From Trichostrongylus colubriformis (taxonomy: Eukaryota > Nematoda > Chromadorea > Rhabditida > Trichostrongylidae), in contig OZ022256.1 of NCBI GenBank assembly GCA_963978905.1, positions 3,393,501-3,457,500 of the forward strand: 64,000 nt of DNA. Reading direction: 5' to 3'. Of this stretch, positions 36,201 to 47,039 are shown piece by piece; within the stretch, counting starts at the first letter, position 1; the number at the start of each line of letters is the position of its first letter. A program made the translations under genes and the position numbers. The notes below the pieces were generated by a model. It did not search any database. It saw only the letters and a program-made list of their open reading frames with translations, and was not told the origin of the DNA.

Positions 36201-39200
36201 TTGACGTTATCGTGATCCAATTTCCTCATCTCAAAAGCTGGTACTGCAACTTTATGCATTGCAAGGGTTTCATAAAAAAGTGCAAACCTGTGGAAATCTG
36301 AGGCAGTCCTCTTCCGTCAGCCGAGTCAGTGAAAATTTCGTGGTCAAAACGGTATCGTTATCGAGCAAGTAAATCTCATAATCACCGAAATTTGATTCGG
36401 ACAGTTTTGAATCTCCGGTCATGATCGACGATTTTCCCGATTGAAGTGAGCGCTTGCTTTGTTGCTGCATTTCACGCTAAACGAAATGAATCAAATTCGG
36501 CAACCGTTCAAACATGAGGAAGAAAGCATCTGGAGAGCTCACTGAAGTGGTCGGCTTCCTAAGCTTCATGTACGGAATTTGCCATAGCAGACGCTGCTGC
36601 TCTCGTTCTTCCTCCCGCATTCTAAAATATGCTAATTTCCTCATACTACTTTCCTCTCCATGAAACAGTAATTGCATTTTCAGTACATTTTGGTGCTGCA
36701 GTAGCGTGAGAAGTCGATTTAATGTTTTGCGTACTACCTAATCTGAGCGAGCTCTTCGTCTGAGGGTGACCATGGTTAAGTACTGTTGATCGACACCAAT
36801 TCAGCCTTATCTCCTTACCTTATCACAGGAATACTTACCGCATCACATAGATGATGAAGGCCACCGTACTAATCAATAGAACTCCAAGTAGTGCTGCTCC
36901 AACTATGACGTAGACGCCGTACTGCTCCCAAAACGGCTTTGGACAATCAGTTCCCAAATAACCACACTTTGGACGAGCAAGCGGACTACCAAGAAAAACA
37001 ATAGACATCAGAGAATGAGTATACTGCATCAAATAAACTCACCGTTTTCCACCCCGAGTGGCCCACATAGTTTCCGCTTCGTTCGTGTAACCCTTCGTCA
37101 TTGACTTAATTATCCCATTTTTGGTACTATTATACTGAAGTTGACAGAAGCGGTACAACTCACAGCTTTTCCGTTAAGATACGTGAAATTTATCGCCGTC
37201 ATTTGGTTGAAATTAGGATCAAGGACGTAGGCCGAAAACAGTGGAATTCGTGTTCCATTTGAATTTATGGCAACTAGTCCCGTGAGCCCTGAAAGCACAA
37301 CGTCCAAATAAAAGTGTTTGTAGTTGAAAGCCACGAAATTCTGCTGTCAACCTAGAAAACTGCGTTCCATTGATTGGGTGAGAGTGGTGGCATTGGATTG
37401 TCCTCCAATAGGATCTAACGTCAATGATTCATTCAGAGACAGCCCATATAGATAGAAGACGTCATGAAGGTAGCGTGCCCATGTGGCCATCTGGAATTTC
37501 GTGACAGAGCAAAACATCCTAGGTCAACATCAGAGCCATACACATTAGCTCATCAATCAAAGGGATTGAATCGTTGAGCCTCTTTTTCTAGGCTGTAGAT
37601 TTCGTAAGGACAGCTTGATCACGTAAGATGGTTACGTGGTCGATCACGCAAGCTTTACCTGTTTTCCATCATTTGACAGACATGCAGGTGTCTTACAGTA
37701 GAGCGGATCTTCCCGTACACGTTGGACGACTTTTGCTTGGAAATCTTTCACTATGTCAGGGCTGACATCGTCGGCATTGTTATCCACCTAAAGAAGGGTT
37801 TCGAAATCAGCATTATATAATATTCTCTCTCTTGTAATAAAATTTGTGATTTGTAATAAAAATTGCCGATATCATCCTTCTTGCTGCGTTTTTTATGGTC
37901 GCATCATCAGCATGGTTGTTGTCGAGATCCTCCCAAAAAGGTGTCATCCCATTGGAAACTGCAATACAGGAAGCACTTCAGAATGTGAACTACGTGATAG
38001 ATTTAGGTGTACCCTAGCTACCATGAATTTTCTTTCGGCCGGTCCCCACAAGGTGTTTGAGTGTGAAAAGTTGGGAAAGCTGTGAATTAAGAACTGATAC
38101 AGTTACAGTCCATATCATCGCGCTAAATAGGGCGTGGCTTACGGACTTTGGTGAGAGTGTGGACGAGGTTAAAGGCTTCAATACACTCTCACCCAACTCC
38201 GTAGGTCACGTTCTATATAGAGCTGTGAAATGGCTATGTCCGAGATGTGCAAAACGTCTTAGTCTAAGGAGATGGAGTGTATAGGTGACGCAGAAGGATA
38301 ACTAGAACAAACTTAGGGTAGTAGCCACTAAACAGCATACATAGGCGACAAAGTATCGATTTCTTGCCATGATCTCCACCAAAAGACGTAGTTTAGCTAC
38401 ACTTCCAGGGAAAGTTAACGTCTCAGATCGTTCGGGAATTCTCGCGGTTCCGGATATTCCACTTTTTTCCATTTTTTTTTTGTTCTTGCCTAAGGTTGCC
38501 CATATCATATTGGAGCCCATTTCTCGCCTTCAAACACTGTAATGTTTGTGCCCTAAATAAAACTTGAATTTGTGTAAAGTCTCTAGAACAAAATGGACAA
38601 GTGATAGCTCAATGCCATGTCTCGTACACTCTCCTTTTCCGGCTCACAAACGCCCAATTTCTCAACCACATCGTGGCATATGAGTCGGATGCTGTAGCAC
38701 AACCGACGACGACGATCTGCTTAATGGTTGGACAAAGGTCAAGCTCTTAGCTTTCAACATTGTCAGCATGGCGGCGGTGTGGTGGTCTGCTAACCAATAG
38801 TGGTTATTGGATTTCTGCGAAACTATTACGGCTGTAATGCCTAATCCACCATAGTTTCGTGGATTTCTTCAAAACTATTACGGCTGTAAGGAGCTCGCCA
38901 GATGCATCGCAAACTGCAGATCGTAAGCTCAGTGTTGGCTACTAGCAAGTGGCCTGTCCTTCTTCACGACAACGCTCGCCCCATCTTGCATAAAGAACTT
39001 TGAAAAATTGAATGAGCGGGGCTTCCGCATCCACCATACCCATCCGACCTGGCCTCACAGTCACCTTTCCTTCGAGCATCCGGATAGAACCTTCCAGTGG
39101 TAACGCTTCAAGACTCAATACGATGGTGAAGCGGCTCTCACGGAATTGATCGCATTCAGATTTTCAGTGTTCAGGTAAACGAAGGAATCAAACTTATGTT

Positions 39201-42200
39201 GGCAAAAATCTACTGATTCTTATGGTTTTTGTCTTGTTTGATAAAGTTGTGTAGGAACCGAGATATGCGTATTTGAAATTAGATATTCAAAACCGCAAGA
39301 ACCTTCCGTGCGACCTAGTAAAAGGGAAACTGTGTTCAGTAGAAATGATTAACTGATTTTGTACTCACGTTCACCGATTCCTCTTGCTGCCTGACCTGAA
39401 GACATGATTTCGATGTAAAATGGACAGGCAAGAAGGACGCAGAGTAGATAAAACCTACCAAATCCAAAGCCACGCAATCCTATCATCACATATACGTATT
39501 CTTCCGAAATCATATCCATAGTGGCGACTTTCTTCATGAATTTGCGCCGGCTTTGTGCTGTGTCCAAGCATATCACAACTACTGCAATTGTTTTTCTCAT
39601 ATTCTTTGAACCATGGACAGATCATACAGCATCTCGCTATTATGGGATCCTACTTTATATACGTGCAGCCAATTTACGAGATTCTAACGTCGCTCTAAGG
39701 TATCTGGAGTGGGAGGAAAAGTAAAGCCCGGCGGCTGCTGGAGCACAACACTGGTTCTTTACAAGGCACCAGTTGATAGCACATGTGATCACTCACTTCT
39801 TGCAGACCTTTGAGTACGTAACAACTGGTCTGTGAGGTATCCATTATCCTGTCCATCCCATGAAACTTTTTGCACTATATCGACCAAGTAAGAAGAACCA
39901 TCACTGAACGCAGTCTGAAAATCGAGACAAATGGCTCTTTGATTTGTGTGGCGCTGTTCTTTGCCCACGTACAACAACATCGTCAATCATCGTGTCACAG
40001 AATTGCACTTCATTCGGAGTGTAGTAGATTGCCACACGGTTCCATTCAAACATCTTGAACATTTCTAACATGGCGTACATCATCCTGAAATAAAGAGTGA
40101 GAGGTCATGGATTAGCTGATGAATGTGCCAAAAAGTGTCTCAGTTCATCAGGTATCGCTTTACTTGAAGGATTTTTGTAAGTTTCTCACTATAAAAACAC
40201 AAGATTTGCCCCCTCCCCATGCTGATGCCTTAGGAGGTTACGGTATCGAAAGAGCCGATACTGCTCCTAGCCCTAAAGCATCTAGTAAGATTCTTTGATA
40301 ATTTTGAGTAGTAGGGCGTTCGCTGCAATTATTCGCATTTTCACTTGCGTTTTAATGTTATTTTCCTTTTTATACCTTGCTTATTTGAATTACAAAAATA
40401 GTGAAGCTGTTGAATCAACTTACTGAATTGAATCTGGCATGACTTTCGTGAGATATTTAAAACGCTGAGTATCGCTGAATATGTAGTCAATAAGGAAACC
40501 CCATCCAAGCATTATTTTCTGGTAATATGTTGAAAGATAGCCAGTCATTTTCGCTGCTGAACACATGAAATTCATGCTTGAATTATTAGCAAAATGACAG
40601 AAGACAGAATAGCTGCCATCCGTTTTTACAGCGTTCACGGTAAGTGAAGAAAATGATTTTTCGTTAGAATATTCCATGTTCGACTCTCTTTTAATCTTGG
40701 CATAGATAGACTCTCTGGCTAATTTCATCGAAGCCTTCCAAAATTCACGATATTACTTATTCGAGGCTAACGTTTCGGCGTTTTCGTCTTCTTCAAAGCC
40801 TGAAAAGTCGAGAAAATTCGAGACCTGTAATTCACTGCAAGACTTTCACAATCCCGTAAACCTTTTCTATAGAGTACTAAACCAGCTCTCTGTATAAATC
40901 AGTCGAAGTGTGCCATAGGCTTACCTTGGTATTTTGCGACCGGGGTGCAAGATGGACCACCAATGACAACTTTTTTCTAAGTCTCAAGTTCTCTCACTTC
41001 TCAGGCTCGGAAGAAGGCGAAGACGCCGAAACGTTAGTTTCGAATAAATTAGATCGTGAATCAAATTTTTTGTTAACTATGGCCAATTAATTGACATTGC
41101 GAAGAATCCTAGAATCTATTAAGTATATCATCACAGCCTCAAAACCTGAAAGAGGCTGTGCTGTGCAGATCAGATTAGCATAATGTACTGGAGCTTGGAT
41201 CTCATTGGATCGTGTTAAGGTTGCCTTAAGCGACTCCTACTGCCGGCTTTTCTCGCTGAGTATGGATGGCCTCAGGAGCCACACTGATCGTAAGTACCTG
41301 TAAAATGCCTTTTTATCTGTCTGCCCGCCCCTTGCTCCCTCCTCCCCTCCCGTCCATTTCGAAATGAAGAACAACCTGTAGTGGTGGGGACAAGTTTGAC
41401 ATAGGCAGGGCGTGGGATGAGGAGTAAGGAGCACAAGCTAAGCTGGACCGAGCTTAACTCCGTCCGCTTCCGGTGTGCATGTATTAAAATGTCTGGTACT
41501 AAAGTCGACCCAGAGTTTTCAGTTTTTTTTCAGAATGACCCACATCTGAGGAAAAACAGAAGGTGTTCGGAATGGGCGATGTTTTTGCCACAAAAATTCG
41601 TTAATGGGTTTCAACGCAGTAAGAGACAGGAAAAAACCAAACCAAAATATCTAGAACATACTTATAGTCAGCGGAGACCGCCCATAATGGGCGGGGCGTG
41701 AGTGACGCTCACCACAAAAACTGCAAGCCTTTCTAGAATGGTCTAAAGTCCGCGGAAAAAATGGGAAAGGGCAGTGTTATTCAGAACAAGAAAGTTGTAT
41801 AAACCTATAAAATTCAGAGGCTTATGGTTTTGCGGTGAAGGCGGAGTGTCAACCAAAAATTTGTGATATGGTTCTGAAAGAATCTGGGGATGGGGAAAGT
41901 GTAGATAAAAGTAGGTGAAAATGCTGCTTGAGTAGAGTAAGTCCCCGAAGATGTAGGCGTAGCCAGTAGAAAATCCTACAGTATAGGAGGTAAGGTGGGG
42001 GAGGAACGATTGCTGTAACACACCAATAAGTGAACACAGCTGTACGGACTACTCTTTTTTAGTTTGTGACTATCAATTAGTATTAATCGAAGATCTGGGT
42101 CTATTTTATGGGATTACCAAGGGTGTAAGTGATGGTGAAGAGGTCGAAATTCCATGGAGCCACCTTCCCAAGATGATAAGCAGTGATGATTATCTCAGTT

Positions 42201-43442
42201 GTAACGGGTTTTGGACACAATTTACATAAAAAAGAGCAATTTCGATCAACTACTGACTCCCATAGTATGATGTGCGCAGAAGTATGCGTCAGCTCAGCTA
42301 TTAATACTAGTAAGGGATGGTCAAACTAACGTGCGGGGCAAGGAGGACCAATAATAACATCCGCATTTTGTTTGACCATATACTCCAGAACGACTCCAAC
42401 AGCTGTGACGGGACTGCATTCAGTGTAATTCACGAGGAACCTGAAAATTCCAGACGCATCACACATTTCACTCTCGAGATTCCTTTCCACCATACATGTC
42501 CATTTCTTCCTACTTGGCCAGTTTTTTTTTGTATCGAATGCCTCTGGATGGTTCTGCGCTTATCTGAGAAGAAAATTTATCCTTTCATAATGCTTGCGAG
42601 CCGACCATTTACAAGATTTGTACATGATTCGTTGTGGAGATGTCAAAGTCTTTGCATGATTCACAGTGACTGGCAGAGGTGGTGTAGTGACAGAAGGCGC
42701 GTGCTCTCATTCTCATGGTGCGAGGATCTTATACCACACGAATGCCCGCCCAAGCCAACGTAGCCTTCCATACCTCCGAGGTCGGTGAATCGGTACGAAA
42801 CTCGTCTGGGAGGATAAAAGCACTGCCATGAATATCGGTTAGCCACCGCAAGTCACTGTATAGGCCATTCAGCGCATTCACCTGCCACCACGATTCTGAA
42901 TGGAACTGGAATGCGTGGCGCATCCCACAAAAGAGGTTGATCAGAGTTGAAAACTTTATCCTTTATGCTTTAATTCATAGTGATGATAAGGGCGAAGAGT
43001 CTTAGAGAACGTTCATATTGTAGTTTTCATCACCACGAATAAATATATTTATTTGATATAAACTCTATAAAATGGTATGTCCTCACCTCTGACTCTGCCG
43101 CTGATATGTCATTCTTTTGCAACGAGCTCATGTTTTCTTCTATAGCGCACAATTTGGCAGAGGTATAACACTCACTTGAAATCAAAACCGTCCACAATAC
43201 CCTCGGAACGCATTCGATCGAGTGCTAAACCGATAGCACCACCACTTTGTGAGAATCCCATGAACGTTGGTAGCACATTCTCCACTGCAGCAATTCCAAC
43301 CGTTATCTGAACACGGAAAAGTGATTTGGACAAAGCACTTTCTAGCTGAAACCTCTGCTGAGTCAGTGCTTACCGTCCGTTTCTGCTGCGTAAGAATAGA
43401 TTCATATGAACAAAATAAGATCAAAAGAATTTGAATGATCAT
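30284..43442 (-). CDS. Receptor-type guanylate cyclase, paralog B (29 exons)
   Basis: Second membrane receptor cyclase, assembled as 29 exons giving 1123 codons. Domains follow the same order as in paralog A: 23-residue signal peptide ([15 protein letters not shown]), ectodomain, single helix ([16 protein letters not shown]), kinase-homology domain without catalytic HRD or DFG, coiled coil, cyclase and tail. Cyclase residues are complete ([28 protein letters not shown]). All 27 internal exons have the same length as in A; only the first (+3 nt) and last (-9 nt) differ. Exon 19 encodes the same protein in both. The start Met at 43442 opens the hydrophobic core; an in-frame upstream Met would bury it. 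The pair is a tandem duplication on one strand. Very secure at family level. Confidence 0.94.
30769..31139. mobile_element. Hairpin MITE, copy 2 (intron 28 of paralog B)
   Basis: Starts TTAAAGGAATAGTCCACGG, contains the GGGTGGGCGGGGCCTCC core and an inverted counterpart, and loses similarity near 31139. Same family as 14767-15195 and 44568-44944. Confidence 0.6.
31887..32060. mobile_element. Short foldback element, GCGTTCATAC-ended, in intron 25 of paralog B
   Basis: Ends GACCGCGTTCATAC and the inverse GTATGAATGCGGTC. The interior of about 145 bp is GC-rich (GCAGG and CACGC runs). Shares its end motif with 32435-33018 and 34215-34773. Confidence 0.6.
32435..33018. mobile_element. Foldback element built on a GGCGCATCG minisatellite
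   Basis: Inverted ends GGCTGCGTTCATACCAAAT (left) and its counterpart (right), flanked by TA. Inside are two to three blocks of 9-bp GGCGCATCG-type repeats alternating with CGCGTGATGCATAGGATACG-like spacers; the right arm is the inverse of the left. Long frames rich in Arg/Ala/Asn/Ala repeats here are translation of the satellite, not genes. Confidence 0.75.
34095..36985 (-). other. Paralog B exons 14-22: transmembrane and kinase-homology domain
   Basis: Exons: 36839-36985, 36543-36621, 36288-36476, 36125-36229, 35541-35612, 35335-35479, 35054-35209, 34909-34991, 34095-34172. The pseudokinase motifs [24 protein letters not shown] and KISDYGLG are unchanged from paralog A. Intron 21 holds a foldback element (34215-34773). 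Confidence 0.93.
34215..34773. mobile_element. GCATTCATAC-ended foldback element in intron 21 of paralog B
   Basis: Ends GCCTGCATTCATAC and GTATGAATGCAGCC. The interior has GC-rich runs (CGCTTCGCGGCGTCGC) and an open frame resembling no known protein. Same end motif as two other elements in paralog B. Confidence 0.5.
37788..37866 (-). other. Intron 9 of paralog B, GC-AG intron
   Basis: The intron starts GCAATT after TCG and ends CTTTAG. Neither this intron nor exon 9 contains a GT on the coding strand, so a canonical donor is impossible. The position matches the GC donor in paralog A. Confidence 0.88.
38095..38240. repeat. Palindromic repeat in intron 8 of paralog B
   Basis: ACAGTCCAT...GGGCGTGGCTTACGGACTT faces AACTCCGTAGGTCACG. 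Same family as the better preserved copy at 62000-62130. Confidence 0.55.
42673..42961 (+). repeat. tRNA-like dispersed repeat (SINE candidate), copy 1
   Basis: About 285 bp in intron 2 of paralog B. Shares GTGTAGTGACA, CTCTCATGGTG, ACTCGTCTGGGAGGATAAAA and CACCTGCCACCACG with 54032-54320. In the other copy GGGAATCAAATCCC resembles a tRNA B box. SINE status is inference. Confidence 0.55.
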
Positions 43443-44567
43443 AGAGAAGCGTAAATTGGTATTTGACAGCAGCCGACAACAAATGAAATGAGGTTTCCAT
43501 TTTGAAAACGGATTTAGCAGGAAACCTACATTTTGAAGCCTTTCAAATTCAGTTGAATCGACGTTCGTCACCGTATCCCAAGGATGAAGGCAATCACAAA
43601 ACAAAATGAATTCGGGGACGAAATGAGTCTCATGTGCTCTAAAGTGGCTGAAAGTTACATCGGGTGATCACTTGCTAGACTATTGATTGAGATTGAATCA
43701 ATTCGGTCAGTAGAGGTGTGCGAAAACCGAGAAAAAGCCTGAAAACCCTTCCTCTGCGTCATTAGCCTGGGATAGACTGCAGACGGGAGGAAAAGTCATA
43801 TGAACACGCCGTGAGGTTTACCCCGGCTTCGCTGGCAAATCGAGCGGCTGGTGAAGTGCAGAACGACACGCCGTCTGCGGGAATGAGAGCCCATGCCGCG
43901 CTTTTTGAAGCGAGTTTCGCACACATCACCTCTTCTGAAGTGGAAAGATTGTTTTTAGAAAACATTTACTCTCAGCACTCACTTTTTCCTCACCTCTCCC
44001 GGTGCCTTTGAACTCAGAATACTCACTTTCTTCCTTTTTCTCGACGGTTGCTGTTTCTCACCCTACGTGCCGTTATAATGCAATTACGTTGGAAGACGAA
44101 AAAGCAAGAGCCGAGAGGTAGCTGGCTGCTTTCATATCCTCGTAACATGAGGAGATTTAGTTGTTGGCACTATGTAACGGAGAAGCGACATTACGGATTG
44201 AAATTCCTGAAAGCGAAGTGGTCATATGGCAGACCTATAAAACACCTTTATTTTACCCAGTCTCCGTCTCCGACGAAGAATCACAAAACAAAAGGATCTG
44301 GGAGTGAAATGAGTTTTATGAATTTTACGAAAAAACTACGAATATTATGTATTATATTATTATAATATTACGTTTAACGAAAAAGTTACGAATATTATGT
44401 AAGAGGAATTTGTCACTACTGATGCACCCTCCGCCTACGATAGTCAGGCAGCGGCACGAAGCTCTGCTGCATCTATGTACAGCGAAATTCGTTGTATATC
44501 CAATTCAACCAACACATTAAAAGTGGGAATGGTATTCTATGGCAAAAGTATTTCATCGGTCATTAGG

Positions 44568-44944
44568 TAAAGGAATCGTGTAAAGGAAAGATGAGTTTCT
44601 CTGTCACCCATATCTTTGTTGTATTCGCCTAGTAGTAAGGGCAGCATGCAATGTCCTACGTGAAAAGGGGGGTGCCGAAGGGGAGGGGGGAGGGCTCAGA
44701 GTGAATGCCCGCCCCGTCGTCCGCCACCTTCGGAGAAGAGTGGGACTGTTTACGTAACTTGCTGTTCCCACTGTGTGGCGGACGATGGGGCGAGCATTTA
44801 ATTTGAGGGACCCACTTTGAGAAACTGTGCTCAGCCAAATTCTCGCTTTTCACATGAAACTTCGCATGCGACCTTTAATAATCAAATACAAAATGAATAT
44901 ATGAGTAACGAAGAAACTCATTCTTCCGTGCACGAATCCTTTAA
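44568..44944. mobile_element. Hairpin MITE, copy 3, with long terminal inverted repeats
   Basis: About 377 bp with inverted arms of roughly 70 bp (TAAAGGAATCGTG facing CACGAATCCTTTA; GATGAGTTTCT facing AGAAACTCAT). A central palindrome pairs CGCCCCGTCGTCCGCCAC with GGCGGACGATGGGGCG. Best preserved of the three copies. Confidence 0.75.
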
Positions 44945-45691
44945 GTAGTATGCGCAGCAAAACAACCAGCGAATGACCAAGAATTACGAAGCGTCCATCG
45001 TATTGCTGCTTCAACAATCTCTGTACATCTTTATGCGATTCACTGTTTGGTCAATGGAGAAGTGTGCTCGTGTCTTCTGTCATCAAGAGAGGTTTAGTGC
45101 CTCGACAGTTGCTCCTTGACCTCTATACTCTTCGTATGAATAGATAGAGAAGAGACTGATTTACTTCTCTTTATATGTGTTCCATGTGTGTTTTTTGCAT
45201 CGCCATTCCCCATAGAGAAAGCCCGACTCCATGCATTAAGTATTGGTTTCTCATAACAGCTGCAGAGTGGAGGGAAAGAGAGTATCACGGTTTTGACAGC
45301 GATTGCGATTCGTCATCAACCAGCTGGCTGGGGCAAAAGTCTATAGAGAAATTCAGCTAGCTGGGCCTCAGAGTAGAAGAGGAGTGCAACTGGAGACTGC
45401 GCACGAAAAGGGTCTTTTGACAACAGGACAACCGCTGAACCACGACGACTACCGCCGACACTCGCCGAGTTGCTTCACCGCAGACACACTCTTTTCCTCG
45501 CCGACACACTCTTTTCCTTTATAATCATTAGTCTCTTTCCGTTTATTACGCTTTCTTTTGCCCTATCCCTGATTGCCATTCCTATTTGTGCCATTTTTAC
45601 TAGTTGACTAACTTACTTAAATGCATGTTTTTTTCTCATTTAACGCATGAATATTTAGTTATTCCGTTTTCAGCATTTTTCAACTTTTCTT

Positions 45692-45713
45692 TGTTTGATT
45701 ACCCAAGTTTGAG
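45692..45713 (+). other. Spliced-leader-like 22-mer
   Basis: Matches nematode SL1 at 20 of 22 positions (TTTGATTACCCAAGTTTGAG is the shared stretch). What follows is GTCGCAAT, which is neither the SL RNA donor sequence nor a recognisable SL RNA body. Could be a relic of an SL RNA gene or of a retrocopied trans-spliced mRNA, or chance. Confidence 0.45.
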
Positions 45714-47039
45714 GTCGCAATAAAGGCTTGGTTGAGTTTCTCGTTGGTGGTGTGCAAGTGAAGTGGTGGTTTTTTTAGTAGCCGCGTGGCACCAGCTAAC
45801 TATCGCAACAAGTCGTTTCAGAGTGTGAGTCACGCTGAAGCGATACTATGTGCTTCCCGCTTATGATATTTATGATTATGTGAAGCTACCGAATACAGAG
45901 AAGCTCTCAAAGGTCATGCTTACCAGCAAGTGGGCGATCTCAGATTGAGGGCTGGACAACTTCAGTTCCCTGTCTTACTGCGTTGCCAAAGCTGCAAGAA
46001 CGTAAAACTAACGATGGGCAGCAAAAATATTAGCTTTCATTAACGGACCTCTGGTAAGGGGGATGTGTGAGTCACTCGGAAACGATGGAAACGGTGGCTC
46101 ATGTAATGACTATCCCCCCATATTGCTGCATATTTGTGAAAATACTGCCCTTATTGTTAGTAGAAACAGGGGAACACAATTCGGGACCATAAGACCCGAA
46201 CTACAGTGAGCACGATTCCCTTCATTGCTATGCTACTGAATCCATAAAGTGCCAAGATACTGGATGGCTGTAAGGCGTAGGACGTGGATCTGCTAGCTTA
46301 TTGACACCGTGGGCGAGAAGATTTTTGAAATGTTGGAGTTTTTTCAAGAGTTCGGGAATACTTGAGGTTCCGAGGGTTGGTCATATGATCAGTGCTTCAT
46401 TGGATCTCTCGCTCTTTTCCTTTTCCGCGCCTGCGAAGTCTCGTTTTGCGTGAAGTTGTACCCTAGCAGATTTTGTTGTGCTATTGGTTGTTTTTTGTCT
46501 TTGTTTAAGCATGGGTTGCTGTCTCTATAGGATTAGATCCACTAGTTCCAATTGAATTGCTTGAGAAGAGATAAGAAAAAATGCGTGAGCATTTCTCGTT
46601 CACATTAGCATTCTCAAAAAAGCAGCACCCTTTGCCGCACTGTTGCTCAACTGCAAATGCAGAGTCCCGGTGCGGTGCTTATGGAAGGCTCTCCACCGGT
46701 TGTCAGACCAGTTGGAAACAACTCCATAAACGGCAGCTAGGCTGAACTACTGCTGTCATTTCGATGAAGATAAATTGTATTAGACTGGTTTATCGGTGGT
46801 GCAAGGTGAGGTCTGATTGGAATTTTGGTGTCAACAACTCATGAGCAGGCCATACGTAGCAACGTAAATGCAACCATTGTCGGGCTGACGCTGAAGAGGG
46901 AATTAATTGAAAAGCGACATGAAAGCCTTTCTTTTTTCGGTTTTCGTCTTTCGTTGAGTTCTCATTATGGAGTAAATCTTAAAAAACGAGCCATCGATCT
47001 GTTGGATATTTATTTAAAATTCACATTACTTGCATATCA

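Larger units (their letters stand above)
37043..43442 (-). other. Paralog B exons 1-13: signal peptide and ectodomain
   Basis: Exons: 43374-43442, 43176-43306, 42331-42440, 40424-40556, 39973-40084, 39797-39914, 39459-39581, 39369-39395 (27-nt microexon), 37867-37958, 37659-37787, 37352-37490, 37164-37288, 37043-37104. Phases match those of paralog A throughout. Intron 9 (37788-37866) has no GT on the coding strand and must use a GC donor. Confidence 0.9.
43443..47039. other. Intergenic region between paralog B and the chemoreceptor gene
   Basis: No host exon recognised. Contains the upstream flank of paralog B, a dispersed repeat (43760-44015) that recurs at about 51200-51380 (both end in CTCCC(A/G)GTGCCTT), the third hairpin MITE (44568-44944) and an SL1-like sequence (45692-45713). 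Confidence 0.6.
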
